From contig CAKRZR010000008.1 in the NCBI GenBank assembly GCA_934433485.1, positions 1-64,000 of the forward strand: DNA of 64,000 nucleotides. The letters are read 5' to 3'. Made by a program: the position numbers and the translations under genes. This DNA comes from an uncultured Eubacteriales bacterium (GTDB lineage: Bacteria > Bacillota > Clostridia > Oscillospirales > CAG-272). Below are positions 52,530 through 60,116 of the stretch, in pieces. The notes under the pieces were generated by a model. That model was not told the origin of the DNA and did not search any database. It saw nothing but the letters and a program-made list of their open reading frames with translations. Numbering within the stretch: position 1 is the first letter of the stretch; every line of letters starts with the position of its first letter.

Positions 52530-54002
52530 TTACTGTGCCACAACGCCGCCCGCGTCTGTGATGGCTTTTTCAATGGCGGGGAGCTTCTTTTCGACCCGGG
52601 AGGCATAATCGGTCCGGCTGCCCATCAGATAGGGCGAGAGAATGCCGTCCTTGATCGCGTCGTTGAACATCGTCGCACCCAGATCGTAATAAATGTTCTC
52701 AAGGATAAGGTCGAGCATCTGCGCCGATACGCTGTCGCGGCTGACCTTCTGCTTCAGCGTCGTTTCATAATACGCCGGAATCACGTCGCGGTAGGAAAGA
52801 TAGTGCATCATCTCCAGCACGGCACCCACCAGCTCCGTATCCTTTACCACCGCCGGTACCGTCGTGATCCGGCTGCCCGCCTCCGCCACAGAACCGTATC
52901 GCTCCTGCGCCTCGTCAAACTTCGGGAACGGAATGATACCGAAATCCGACGCCATATCGCGCAGCAGGCAAGCCGAGTAGAACGTGTGATCCGCGAACAG
53001 CGCCTGATCGTCCTGGAAATACGTGTCCGTCAGGTAGTAGTTGTTCGAGCTTTCCGATTTCGTGTACCAGAAGCCCGTCTCCCAGACCGTGTTCGCCACC
53101 TTTTCGCATACGTCCGCGATCCGTGTGTCCGCAAGCAGCTCGATCTTCGCACCGTCCGCGGTTCGCTCGATGGTACGGCACCGCGCCGCGGTCACAAAGT
53201 TCATAAGCAGCATATTCGATCCGCCGACGTAGCCGTAGATGTCCTCTGTCCCGAACGCGCCGTCGCCGTTCACATCCTGAATCGCCGCGCGCGCCATCTC
53301 CGCGAATTTGTCGAACGTCCAACCGCCGGAGAGCACCAGCTCGTACGGATCGGCAAGCCCTAAATTGGTCGCCATGTGCTTGTTGAAAAGGAGCACATGC
53401 GTCAGATCGTAGAAGCCAAGGTTCGCGCTGCCGTAGGTGATGTACCGCGCGTCGCCAAAGTTGATCGTATCGTTCACCTCTCCCATCCACCACGGCTTGT
53501 CAAGCTGTACGCCGGGTAAAGTTTTCGCGTCTGTAAAATATCCCTCCTGCGCCATCGTAAACGCACGACGTTCCAATAGCATCGCAAGGTCATACGTCGT
53601 GTCGCCAGCCTGTACCGCGTTTATAAACACCGTCGCCGCGCCGAACGCGTCCGATTCCACGTTGTCCGCCGCGAACACAATGTTGAACTTATCCTCGATC
53701 GCCTTGCTTCGGTTGTACAAAGCGTCGTTCAGGATATCGCCGGTGAGCTCCGTGACTGTGAACAGGTAGTGCTGCGTCCCCGATTGGCTCGTTGTGATCT
53801 GGAACGTCGCGCCGCCGAAATCGCGGTCCGCCACCGGATCCGCCTCCTCGGTTTCCGTTTTCGCGACCGTTTCCGTGTCCGCGCTTCCTGCCGTGTCCGC
53901 GCCGCTCGTCTGGCGCTCCGTTTCCACAGTTTCGCCGCCGCAGCCCGCCAAAATCGCCGCCAACAGCAGCACGGCAATGGTCTTTTTCGTTTTTCCAAAC
54001 AT
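52530..54002 (-). CDS. Orphan extracellular solute-binding lipoprotein (SBP 5)
   Basis: This is a 490-residue lipoprotein with lipobox ILAGC and the Thr/Glu linker. It has the EF-hand-like loop DVNGDGAFGTEDIYG and late motif KVSRDSVSAQMLDLIL. RDFGGATFQI near the start of the fold matches SBP 4. The AAGGAGGA site sets the start at 54002. It is followed by the GH-A and ceramidase-like genes; no permeases. Confidence 0.9.
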   Translation of the reverse strand: MFGKTKKTIAVLLLAAILAGCGGETVETERQTSGADTAGSADTETVAKTETEEADPVADRDFGGATFQITTSQSGTQHYLFTVTELTGDILNDALYNRSKAIEDKFNIVFAADNVESDAFGAATVFINAVQAGDTTYDLAMLLERRAFTMAQEGYFTDAKTLPGVQLDKPWWMGEVNDTINFGDARYITYGSANLGFYDLTHVLLFNKHMATNLGLADPYELVLSGGWTFDKFAEMARAAIQDVNGDGAFGTEDIYGYVGGSNMLLMNFVTAARCRTIERTADGAKIELLADTRIADVCEKVANTVWETGFWYTKSESSNNYYLTDTYFQDDQALFADHTFYSACLLRDMASDFGIIPFPKFDEAQERYGSVAEAGSRITTVPAVVKDTELVGAVLEMMHYLSYRDVIPAYYETTLKQKVSRDSVSAQMLDLILENIYYDLGATMFNDAIKDGILSPYLMGSRTDYASRVEKKLPAIEKAITDAGGVVAQ

Positions 54003-54042
54003 TTTTTGTCCTCCTTCTCGGCAAAAAAATGTGCTTTTCCAT

Positions 54043-54071
54043 AGTATACACGACCGTGCGTCGTTTTGCAA
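54043..54071 (-). promoter_or_regulatory. Promoter of SBP 5
   Basis: Minus-strand TTGCAA, 17-base spacer, TATACT, 41 bases upstream of the start codon. Confidence 0.7.
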
Positions 54072-54113
54072 GCATTTTTTGCGAGATTTTAACACTTTAT
54101 TTCACAAAAGCCC

Positions 54114-54143
54114 TTGCAAGTCCGCCGCGCGGTGTGCTATAAT
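54114..54143 (+). promoter_or_regulatory. Promoter of the YerC-type regulator gene
   Basis: TTGCAA, 18-base spacer, TATAAT. It is divergent from the SBP 5 promoter. Confidence 0.7.
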
Positions 54144-54238
54144 AATGCCATGCAATAACAAGGAAAGGAATCGCAGGCAACGGGGAACAGAGAAGCACGG
54201 CTTCGCCGTTTTCGGAGAACTGCGAACCGCATAAAGCT

Positions 54239-54574
54239 ATGGCACAGCCGAAAAGAGATAAAAAAAAGGACTACCTGTTTCAGGCGATCCTGACCCTCAA
54301 AACCGTGGACGACTGCTACAATTTCTTTGAAGATCTCTGCACCATCAAGGAAGTGGAGGAAATGGCAAAGCGGATGTGCGGCGCGAAAATGCTGTCGGAC
54401 AACAAGATCTACACGGAGATCACCGAGGCGACCGGGCTGTCCACCGCCACCATCAGCCGGATCAACCGCTCCCTCCGCTACGGCACGGACGGCTACAGCG
54501 CGGTGCTCGAACGACTGGGCGATACTCCGGCTCCGTACGACACCGCCGACGACAAAACCGGGGAGGACGCGTGA
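54239..54574 (+). CDS. YerC/YecD-family TrpR-like regulator
   Basis: This is a 111-residue DNA-binding protein. Residues 8-95 match the TrpR-like fold of YerC/YecD: YLFQAILTLKTVDDCYNFFE, LCTIKEVEEMAKRM, and the HTH ITEATGLSTATISRINRSL. The family is small and little studied; Bacillus YerC lies near DNA repair genes. Its stop codon overlaps the next gene by one base (TGATG), so the two are translationally coupled. Confidence 0.93.
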   Translation: MAQPKRDKKKDYLFQAILTLKTVDDCYNFFEDLCTIKEVEEMAKRMCGAKMLSDNKIYTEITEATGLSTATISRINRSLRYGTDGYSAVLERLGDTPAPYDTADDKTGEDA

Positions 54575-55347
54575 TGGCTGCATTCGCATCGGACGGATAC
54601 GCCGCGCTCGCTCCCGTGTACGACCGGCTGAACGACGACATCGACTACGGCGCGTGGGCGGACTATATCGCCGGGCGGTTTGCGAAAGAATTCCGCGGCG
54701 AGGACAAGCCTACCCTGCTATTGGAGCTGGGCTGCGGCACCGGTTCCATGACGCGGGAGCTGTGCCGGCGCGGATTTGATATGACCGCGCTCGATATCTC
54801 CGAGGATATGCTCTCCGTCGCGGAGGAAAGGCTGCGGGACGAGGGCATTGAAAATGTTCTCTGGCTCCACGAGAGCATGGCGGATTTTGAGCTGTACGGC
54901 ACCGTGGACGGCGTGGTCTGTTGCCTCGATGGGATCAACCACCTCACCGGTCGGGACGAGCTTGCCGACTGCTTCCACCTCGTCGCGCAGTACCTCAATC
55001 CCGGCGGACTCTTTCTCTTCGACGTCAACACGCCCGAAAAATTCCGTACCAAATACGCCGACAACGACTATCTCCTGGAGCGGGACGGCGCGGTGCTGTG
55101 CTGGTCGAACCGGCTGAACAAAAAGGGCGACGTGTGCGACTTTCTTCTCACCGTGTTCGAGGAGCAGCCCTCCGGTCTATACAAACGCACCGACGGCGTC
55201 ACCCGCGAACGCTGCTACGGTCTGCGCGCCCTGCAGAACCACGCCAAAGCCGCCGGTCTCACCTGGGTTTCCTGCCACGGCGCACTCGACGGAAGCGAAC
55301 CGGGCGAGGAATGCGAGCGGTGGTACGTCACGCTGCGAAAGGAATGA
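54574..55347 (+). CDS. Class I SAM-dependent methyltransferase
   Basis: This is a 257-residue cytoplasmic enzyme. The SAM motif I is LLLELGCGTGSMTREL (about 48-63), followed by ALDISEDMLSVAEERL and VVCCLDGINHL (motif post I and II). The C-terminal part has the RCYGLRALQNHAKAAGL pattern of small-molecule methyltransferases of Firmicutes. The substrate is unknown. It is coupled to the YerC-type gene. Confidence 0.9.
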   Translation: MAAFASDGYAALAPVYDRLNDDIDYGAWADYIAGRFAKEFRGEDKPTLLLELGCGTGSMTRELCRRGFDMTALDISEDMLSVAEERLRDEGIENVLWLHESMADFELYGTVDGVVCCLDGINHLTGRDELADCFHLVAQYLNPGGLFLFDVNTPEKFRTKYADNDYLLERDGAVLCWSNRLNKKGDVCDFLLTVFEEQPSGLYKRTDGVTRERCYGLRALQNHAKAAGLTWVSCHGALDGSEPGEECERWYVTLRKE

Positions 55348-55368
55348 GGGGGAGAATAACGACAAAGC

Positions 55369-55414
55369 AAAACCTCAAAGGTGATATGTACGTTTCCTTT
55401 GAGGTTTTCTTTTT
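55369..55414 (+). terminator. Intrinsic terminator of the YerC-methyltransferase operon
   Basis: A 13-base perfect stem AAAACCTCAAAGG / CCTTTGAGGTTTT and a T-run, 21 bases past the stop codon. Confidence 0.9.
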
Positions 55415-55427
55415 ACTTTTTTCTGCC

Positions 55428-55691
55428 TTACTGTATTTCCCGCAGCTTTTCCATGTTATTGCGCAGTCTGGTGTCTTGTGATGAGCGCAGGGATTCCAGT
55501 TTTGACGCCACATCCGTCGAGCCCTTTGTGAACAGAGTCCTCATCTGCATCGTAATATCATGCGAAAACAGAATATCACTGCTTTTGGGAAGCTGCATGG
55601 CACGGCTTATCTCAGATACACCAACACTCTTTCCCTCCAATGCCACAAAATACTCCAAAATTTCCAGTGTTCTTCCCGAAGACTTATTCAT
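55428..55691 (-). pseudogene. Internally deleted IclR-family regulator remnant
   Basis: The 87-codon frame opens with an IclR-type winged HTH (NKSSGRTLEILEYFVALEGK, VGVSEISRAMQLPKSS) but runs within about 40 residues into a short basic helix (TDVASKLESLRSSQDTRLRN) and stops. The roughly 170-residue effector domain is missing. The end helix resembles the C-terminus of such regulators, so an internal deletion fits best; a functional mini-regulator is less likely. The GGTGGAGAG before the ATG at 55691 is intact. Confidence 0.65.
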
Positions 55692-56003
55692 AGCTCTCCA
55701 CCGTTCACATTTGTGAACATCGTTCTGTTTTTTACATGGATAGTATATCACAATCAATGATGTTTGGCAACACTTTCTTTATCATTTTTGCACCAATTAT
55801 TCTCACATTGACAAATGTAGTTTGGCGCGTCACAAATAATAAACTTCCATTTCCAGGATTCCAAAATATTTTGTAGAAGGCTTTTTTCGGCTTTGCAACG
55901 AACACCCAGTTTCTTTTCATCTTATTTTTGCTTCAACAGATCCCACACGTCTCATATACCTCATTCCTGTCAGATCCCATTTCCTCCTCCTGACAAGAAC
56001 CAC
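55692..56003. other. Intergenic region without recognised features
   Basis: About 310 bases of moderately AT-rich sequence between the IclR remnant and the surface-protein terminator. I see no gene, RNA or clear repeat. Confidence 0.5.
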
Positions 56004-56049
56004 AAAAACCGCCCGCTCCATGGACTGCACGATCCACAGAGCGGGCGGT
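56004..56049 (-). terminator. Intrinsic terminator of the surface-protein gene
   Basis: On the minus strand the perfect 11-base stem ACCGCCCGCTC / GAGCGGGCGGT is followed by TTTTTG, starting 18 bases after the stop codon. Confidence 0.88.
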
Positions 56050-56066
56050 GTTATGCTGTTTTTGGC

Positions 56067-56753
56067 TTAGTGCTTCTTGGAGACCACGTATGCGGCGCCT
56101 GCGGAGAGAAGGAGAACCAGCGCGGAGACGGCGAAGTCAGCGGTCTTCGGTGCTTCTACAACTTCCGTGGCTGCGGCGGTATCCACAACCTCTGCTTCGG
56201 TTTCGGCAGCGACTTCTTTTACGAAGATCACTTCCACGTAGTCGGCGTTGACGCTCTTGACCACGTCGCCTGCGTTCGCGTCACGGTTGAAGTCCTCAGA
56301 GGTGGTGACGGCGATGACGTGCTTGCCCGCTTCCAGGGTGATGGTCAGCTCGTAGGTGCGGAATTCTTCACCGTACAGCTCCGGCAGCTCGTCCATGTTG
56401 ATCTCGACCTCGTAGCGTTCGCCGTCCACGAGGATGTCCGCCTTCTTGGTGTCGCCGGCGTTGGTATCGTAGCGGAACGCGATCTTGTATACGCCGGTCT
56501 TTTCAAGGTTGATCTCCGGGAACGTAACGGTGGACGCCATCTGGGGCGCGTCGTTGGTACCGCCCAGACCGACGATCTTGCCGCCGGAGGCGATGGTAAC
56601 GTCCTGGATGTTGCCGTCCTTGTATTCCTTGGCGGCGCCGGTAATTTCACCGTCTTCGCATTCGAAGTGGTAGAGCACGTCCTCCGCGCTGACAGCAACG
56701 CAGAGCGTGAGCAGAAGCACCGCACACAGTACGGCAGAGAGAAGCTTTTTCAT
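56067..56753 (-). CDS. Surface protein with CBM-like domain and sorting-signal-like tail
   Basis: This is a 228-residue secreted protein. A signal peptide (1-23) precedes a carbohydrate-binding-module-like beta-sandwich of about 130 residues (FECEDGEITGAA, GVYKIAFRYDTNAGDTKKAD, TYELTITLEAGKHVIAVTTS). The tail is APKTADF, then a hydrophobic segment (AVSALVLLLSAGAAYVV) and SKKH: the layout of a sortase signal with a variant of NPKTGD/LPxTG. It is a single gene with its own promoter and terminator. ATG at 56753 chosen; 56759 is also possible. Confidence 0.8.
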   Translation of the reverse strand: MKKLLSAVLCAVLLLTLCVAVSAEDVLYHFECEDGEITGAAKEYKDGNIQDVTIASGGKIVGLGGTNDAPQMASTVTFPEINLEKTGVYKIAFRYDTNAGDTKKADILVDGERYEVEINMDELPELYGEEFRTYELTITLEAGKHVIAVTTSEDFNRDANAGDVVKSVNADYVEVIFVKEVAAETEAEVVDTAAATEVVEAPKTADFAVSALVLLLSAGAAYVVSKKH

Positions 56754-56835
56754 TGTCATAGTCCTTTCGTTTTGCGCATGTGGATGGATTTCGCGCCCGC
56801 CCGTGCACAGCGAACACAGTTTGTATGGTAGGAAA

Positions 56836-56864
56836 AGTATAGCACCTTTTCGCGGATTTGTCAA
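56836..56864 (-). promoter_or_regulatory. Promoter of the surface-protein gene
   Basis: Minus-strand TTGACA, 17-base spacer, TATACT. Confidence 0.8.
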
Positions 56865-56971
56865 GGATTTTACGAATATTTTTCACAGTTCCGTCATGTT
56901 TTTTCTAAAAACCTTTGTAATGAAAATTTCCATAAAATTCACCGTTCCGCTTCCCGCGCGCCATGGATGTG

Positions 56972-56980
56972 TGGTATACT
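56972..56980 (+). promoter_or_regulatory. Extended -10 promoter of glpK
   Basis: TGGTATACT lies 35 bases upstream of the start codon; no recognisable -35. Confidence 0.5.
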
Positions 56981-57015
56981 ATAAGGAAGAAATCCGCTAT
57001 AAAGGAGGCTCCTCT

Positions 57016-58491
57016 ATGAAAAAGTATCTCTTAGCCCTCGACGCGGGCACCACAAGCGCACGGGCGATCCTCTTTGACCGCGCCGGCTGCGTCATAGCCA
57101 TGGCGAATCAGGCGATCCGGCAGATCTATCCCAAGCCCGGCTGGGTCGAGCAGGATCCGATGGACATTTACGCCGCGGAAATGGCGGCGCTGACCGAATG
57201 CGTTGCAAAAAGCGGGATCGATCCATGCGAGATCGCCGCGGCGGGAATCACGAATCAAAGAGAAACCGCGGTGCTGTGGGACAGAGAAACCGGTATCCCC
57301 GTCGCGCCAGCGATCGTCTGGCAGTGCCGGCGCACCGCGGATCGCTGCGCGGAGCTGTATGCCGGCGGCTATGACAAAAGGATCCGCGCGAAAACGGGAC
57401 TGCGCCCGGACGCGTATTTTTCCGCTACCAAATGGGAATGGATCCTCCGTACGCGTCCCGATCTGCGGCAGCGCGCGGAAAACGGGGAGCTGGCTGCCGG
57501 CACCGTCGATAGCTGGCTCGCCTGGAAGCTCACGGACGGCTGGCTCCACGTCACCGACCGCACCAACGCCGCGCGCACCATGCTTTATAACATCCACACC
57601 GACTCGTGGGACGACGAGCTGCTTGCCCTGTTCGACATCCCGCGGTGCATTCTGCCCGAGGTACGCTCGTCCGGGGAAGTTTATGGGGAGATTTCCGTGC
57701 TGGGTACGCCGGTGCCGCTTGCCGGGATCGCGGGGGATCAGCAGTCCGCCCTGTTCGGTCACCGCTGCTTTGCGCCCGGAGACGCGAAAAACACCTACGG
57801 CACCGGCTGCTTCCTGCTCATGCACACCGGAGAGACCGCCGTGGACAGTGCTGCCGGACTGCTCACCACCGTCGCTGCGGGAGAAGCGGGCAGACCCATC
57901 GAATACGCCTTAGAGGGCAGCGTCTTTGTCGGCGGGGCAGTGATCCAGTGGCTGCGGGACGAAATGCGCTTTTTTGACCATGCCGCGCAGTCGGAGGCGT
58001 TGGCGAAAAGCGTACCCGACACAGGCGGGGTGTACATTGTACCGGCGTTCACGGGACTGGGCGCGCCGTACTGGGATGCGCACGCCAGAGGGACGATCAC
58101 GGGGCTGACCCGCGGTTCCGGCAGAGCGCACATTGTCCGCGCCGCGCTGGAATCGATCGCCTACCAGACCGAGGACGTGCTCTCCGCCATGTGCGCGGAT
58201 GTGGGACGGACGATCCCCGCGCTGCGCGTAGACGGCGGTGCGTCCGCGAATGATTTTCTGATGCAGTTCCAGTCCGATCTCTCCGGCGTACCCGTCCTGC
58301 GCCCGCAGATCACGGAAGCAACCGCGTGGGGCGCCGCCTGTCTCGCCGGATTGGGCGTCGGTTTCTACAGCACACGGGACGAAATACCAGAAAACGAGAT
58401 CGCCGCGCGGTTTCTGCCGCAATTCGACGCCGCGGAACGAGAAAAGCGGATGTCCGGCTGGAAACGGGCGATCGCGGCAACACGCATATAA
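57016..58491 (+). CDS. glpK: Glycerol kinase
   Basis: This is a 491-residue FGGY kinase, of normal GlpK length. The phosphate-1 motif is LALDAGTTSARAILFD, the glycerol region reads ITNQRETAVLWDRETG and APAIVWQCRRT, and the later FGGY signature region is TYGTGCFLLMHTGE with GGAVIQWLRD. It phosphorylates glycerol to glycerol 3-phosphate with ATP. The AAAGGAGG site sets the start at 57016. It is followed 35 bases on by a monoglyceride-lipase-like gene. Confidence 0.94.
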   Translation: MKKYLLALDAGTTSARAILFDRAGCVIAMANQAIRQIYPKPGWVEQDPMDIYAAEMAALTECVAKSGIDPCEIAAAGITNQRETAVLWDRETGIPVAPAIVWQCRRTADRCAELYAGGYDKRIRAKTGLRPDAYFSATKWEWILRTRPDLRQRAENGELAAGTVDSWLAWKLTDGWLHVTDRTNAARTMLYNIHTDSWDDELLALFDIPRCILPEVRSSGEVYGEISVLGTPVPLAGIAGDQQSALFGHRCFAPGDAKNTYGTGCFLLMHTGETAVDSAAGLLTTVAAGEAGRPIEYALEGSVFVGGAVIQWLRDEMRFFDHAAQSEALAKSVPDTGGVYIVPAFTGLGAPYWDAHARGTITGLTRGSGRAHIVRAALESIAYQTEDVLSAMCADVGRTIPALRVDGGASANDFLMQFQSDLSGVPVLRPQITEATAWGAACLAGLGVGFYSTRDEIPENEIAARFLPQFDAAEREKRMSGWKRAIAATRI

Positions 58492-58526
58492 TAAGCACGC
58501 ATACAATCAGAATGAGGTAAACTGCA

Positions 58527-59465
58527 ATGTCCTACATTTCTCTCTCCATCCCTTCCACGGACGGCGTACACCGGATCGCCGCGCGGGTCTATCTGCCGTC
58601 CCCTGAAACGGCCGTGGTCGGGTATTTTCAGGTGGTGCACGGCATGGCGGAGCACATCGGACGATACGACCGTTTTTTCTCCGACCTTGCATCTCGCGGC
58701 TTTATCGCGTTCGGACACGACCATCTCGGGCACGGGCACACGGTATCCGACGCGGCGGAGCTGGGGCATATCGCGGACAAGGGCGGCTGGCGGCTTTTGG
58801 CGGACGACGTGGCGGCGGTGCGCAAGCATGTGATGGCGACGTATCCGGCAAAGGTGCCGTACGTGCTCCTGGGACACAGCATGGGTTCCTTCGTTGTGCG
58901 CACCGCGTCTGTGCTCCACGGGAAACCGGACGGGCTGGTCGTGATGGGCACCGGCGGACCGAATCCCCTCTCCGGGATCGGACTGCAGGTGATCCGGCTC
59001 GTGAAGGCGCTGCGCGGCGGGAAATACCGCTCGGCGTTTCTCGAAAAGCTGACGTTCGGCGCGTACGACGGAGGATTCCCCAGGGATGACACAGGCGGCA
59101 CTTTGTGGCTCAGCGCGGATGGCGCCAACCGTGCGGCGTACCGGGACGATCCGCTGTGCGGGTTCCGTTTTTCCGCCGCCGCCATGGAGGATCTCGTCCG
59201 GCTCCAGCGGTTCGCGAACAGCAAACGCTTCTTCAACGGCATGGGCGGCACACCGGTGCTGCTCGTATCCGGCGGCGACGATCCGGTCGGCGGGCACGGG
59301 CGCGGGGTCACTGCCGTATACAATAAGCTGCGCAAAGCGGGCACGCCGGTAGAAGTGAAGCTGTACAGCGGTCTGCGCCACGAGATTCTGAACGAGGGTG
59401 CGGCGTACGGCGAGATCACCGGGGATATTTTGGACTTCGCCCTGCGCGTCTGCGAAAAAAACTGA
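58527..59465 (+). CDS. Alpha/beta hydrolase, monoglyceride-lipase-like (S33)
   Basis: This is a 312-residue cytoplasmic hydrolase. The signature HGMAEHIGRYDRFFSDLASR followed by GHDHLGHGHT and nucleophile S118 in LLGHSMGS are those of monoacylglycerol lipases/lysophospholipases; D in SGGDDPVG and H in LRHEILNE complete the triad. Coupling with glpK suggests release and phosphorylation of glycerol from monoglycerides. The substrate is inferred from family and context. Confidence 0.88.
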   Translation: MSYISLSIPSTDGVHRIAARVYLPSPETAVVGYFQVVHGMAEHIGRYDRFFSDLASRGFIAFGHDHLGHGHTVSDAAELGHIADKGGWRLLADDVAAVRKHVMATYPAKVPYVLLGHSMGSFVVRTASVLHGKPDGLVVMGTGGPNPLSGIGLQVIRLVKALRGGKYRSAFLEKLTFGAYDGGFPRDDTGGTLWLSADGANRAAYRDDPLCGFRFSAAAMEDLVRLQRFANSKRFFNGMGGTPVLLVSGGDDPVGGHGRGVTAVYNKLRKAGTPVEVKLYSGLRHEILNEGAAYGEITGDILDFALRVCEKN

Positions 59466-59476
59466 AAAACGGGTTA

Positions 59477-59522
59477 GGGATCCGCGTGCCGCCGCTGCTT
59501 ATGGTAAGGGAACGCGGATCTC
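59477..59522 (+). terminator. Hairpin after the lipase-like gene
   Basis: Stem AGGGATCCGCGT / ACGCGGATCTCT with a loop of 24 bases and only a weak T-run. Confidence 0.55.
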
Positions 59523-59588
59523 TTATTGGAGATACGGTGAATCAACCGTAAATCAGTGTTTTCAGAATCCGCTGCGAGGGGAGGAGCT

Positions 59589-60116
59589 ATGGAATCCATT
59601 GACGATGTTATGACCCGATACATGCGGTACGTGTACGCCGTTGTTTCCGGGATCCTTGGCGCGGGCCATGGCAGGGACGCGGAGGAAGTGGTCGCCGACA
59701 CCTTTGTCGCGTACTGGCGCACGGAGCGGTATGAGGACTCCGACGAGGGTACGCGCGCCCTGCTTGGTACGATCGCGCGCCACCTTGCCCTCAACCGAAA
59801 GGCGCAGCTGCGTCGGCGGGAGTCCGTGAACCTGCCCATGCCGGAGGACGCGGAAACGCTCGTTGCCGATGGCAGGGATACGGAATCCGCCGCTTTTGCC
59901 GCCGCGGACGCAGAGATGCTGGAAAACTGCATCCGTGCCCTGTGCGCGGAGGATCGCGATATCTTCCTGCGGAAATACTATAAGGAAGAGACCGTCGCGG
60001 AGATCGCGCGCGCGTACCGAAAGAAGCCGAAGGATATCGAGAACCGGCTATACCGGATACGCAAAACGATGCGGAAGATGTTGGAAACACAGTACGGAAA
60101 GGAGAATGTGTTATGA
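59589..60116 (+). CDS. ECF-type RNA polymerase sigma factor
   Basis: This is a 175-residue sigma-70 family protein with region 2 (about 8-75; YVYAVVSGILGAG, ADTFVAYWR) and region 4 (about 115-170; FLRKYYKEETVAEIARAYRK, IENRLYRIRKTMRKML). Regions 1 and 3 are missing, typical for extracytoplasmic-function sigma factors. A GGGGAGGAG site precedes the ATG. It overlaps the following DUF4179 gene by four bases (ATGA), so both are co-translated. Confidence 0.93.
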   Translation: MESIDDVMTRYMRYVYAVVSGILGAGHGRDAEEVVADTFVAYWRTERYEDSDEGTRALLGTIARHLALNRKAQLRRRESVNLPMPEDAETLVADGRDTESAAFAAADAEMLENCIRALCAEDRDIFLRKYYKEETVAEIARAYRKKPKDIENRLYRIRKTMRKMLETQYGKENVL

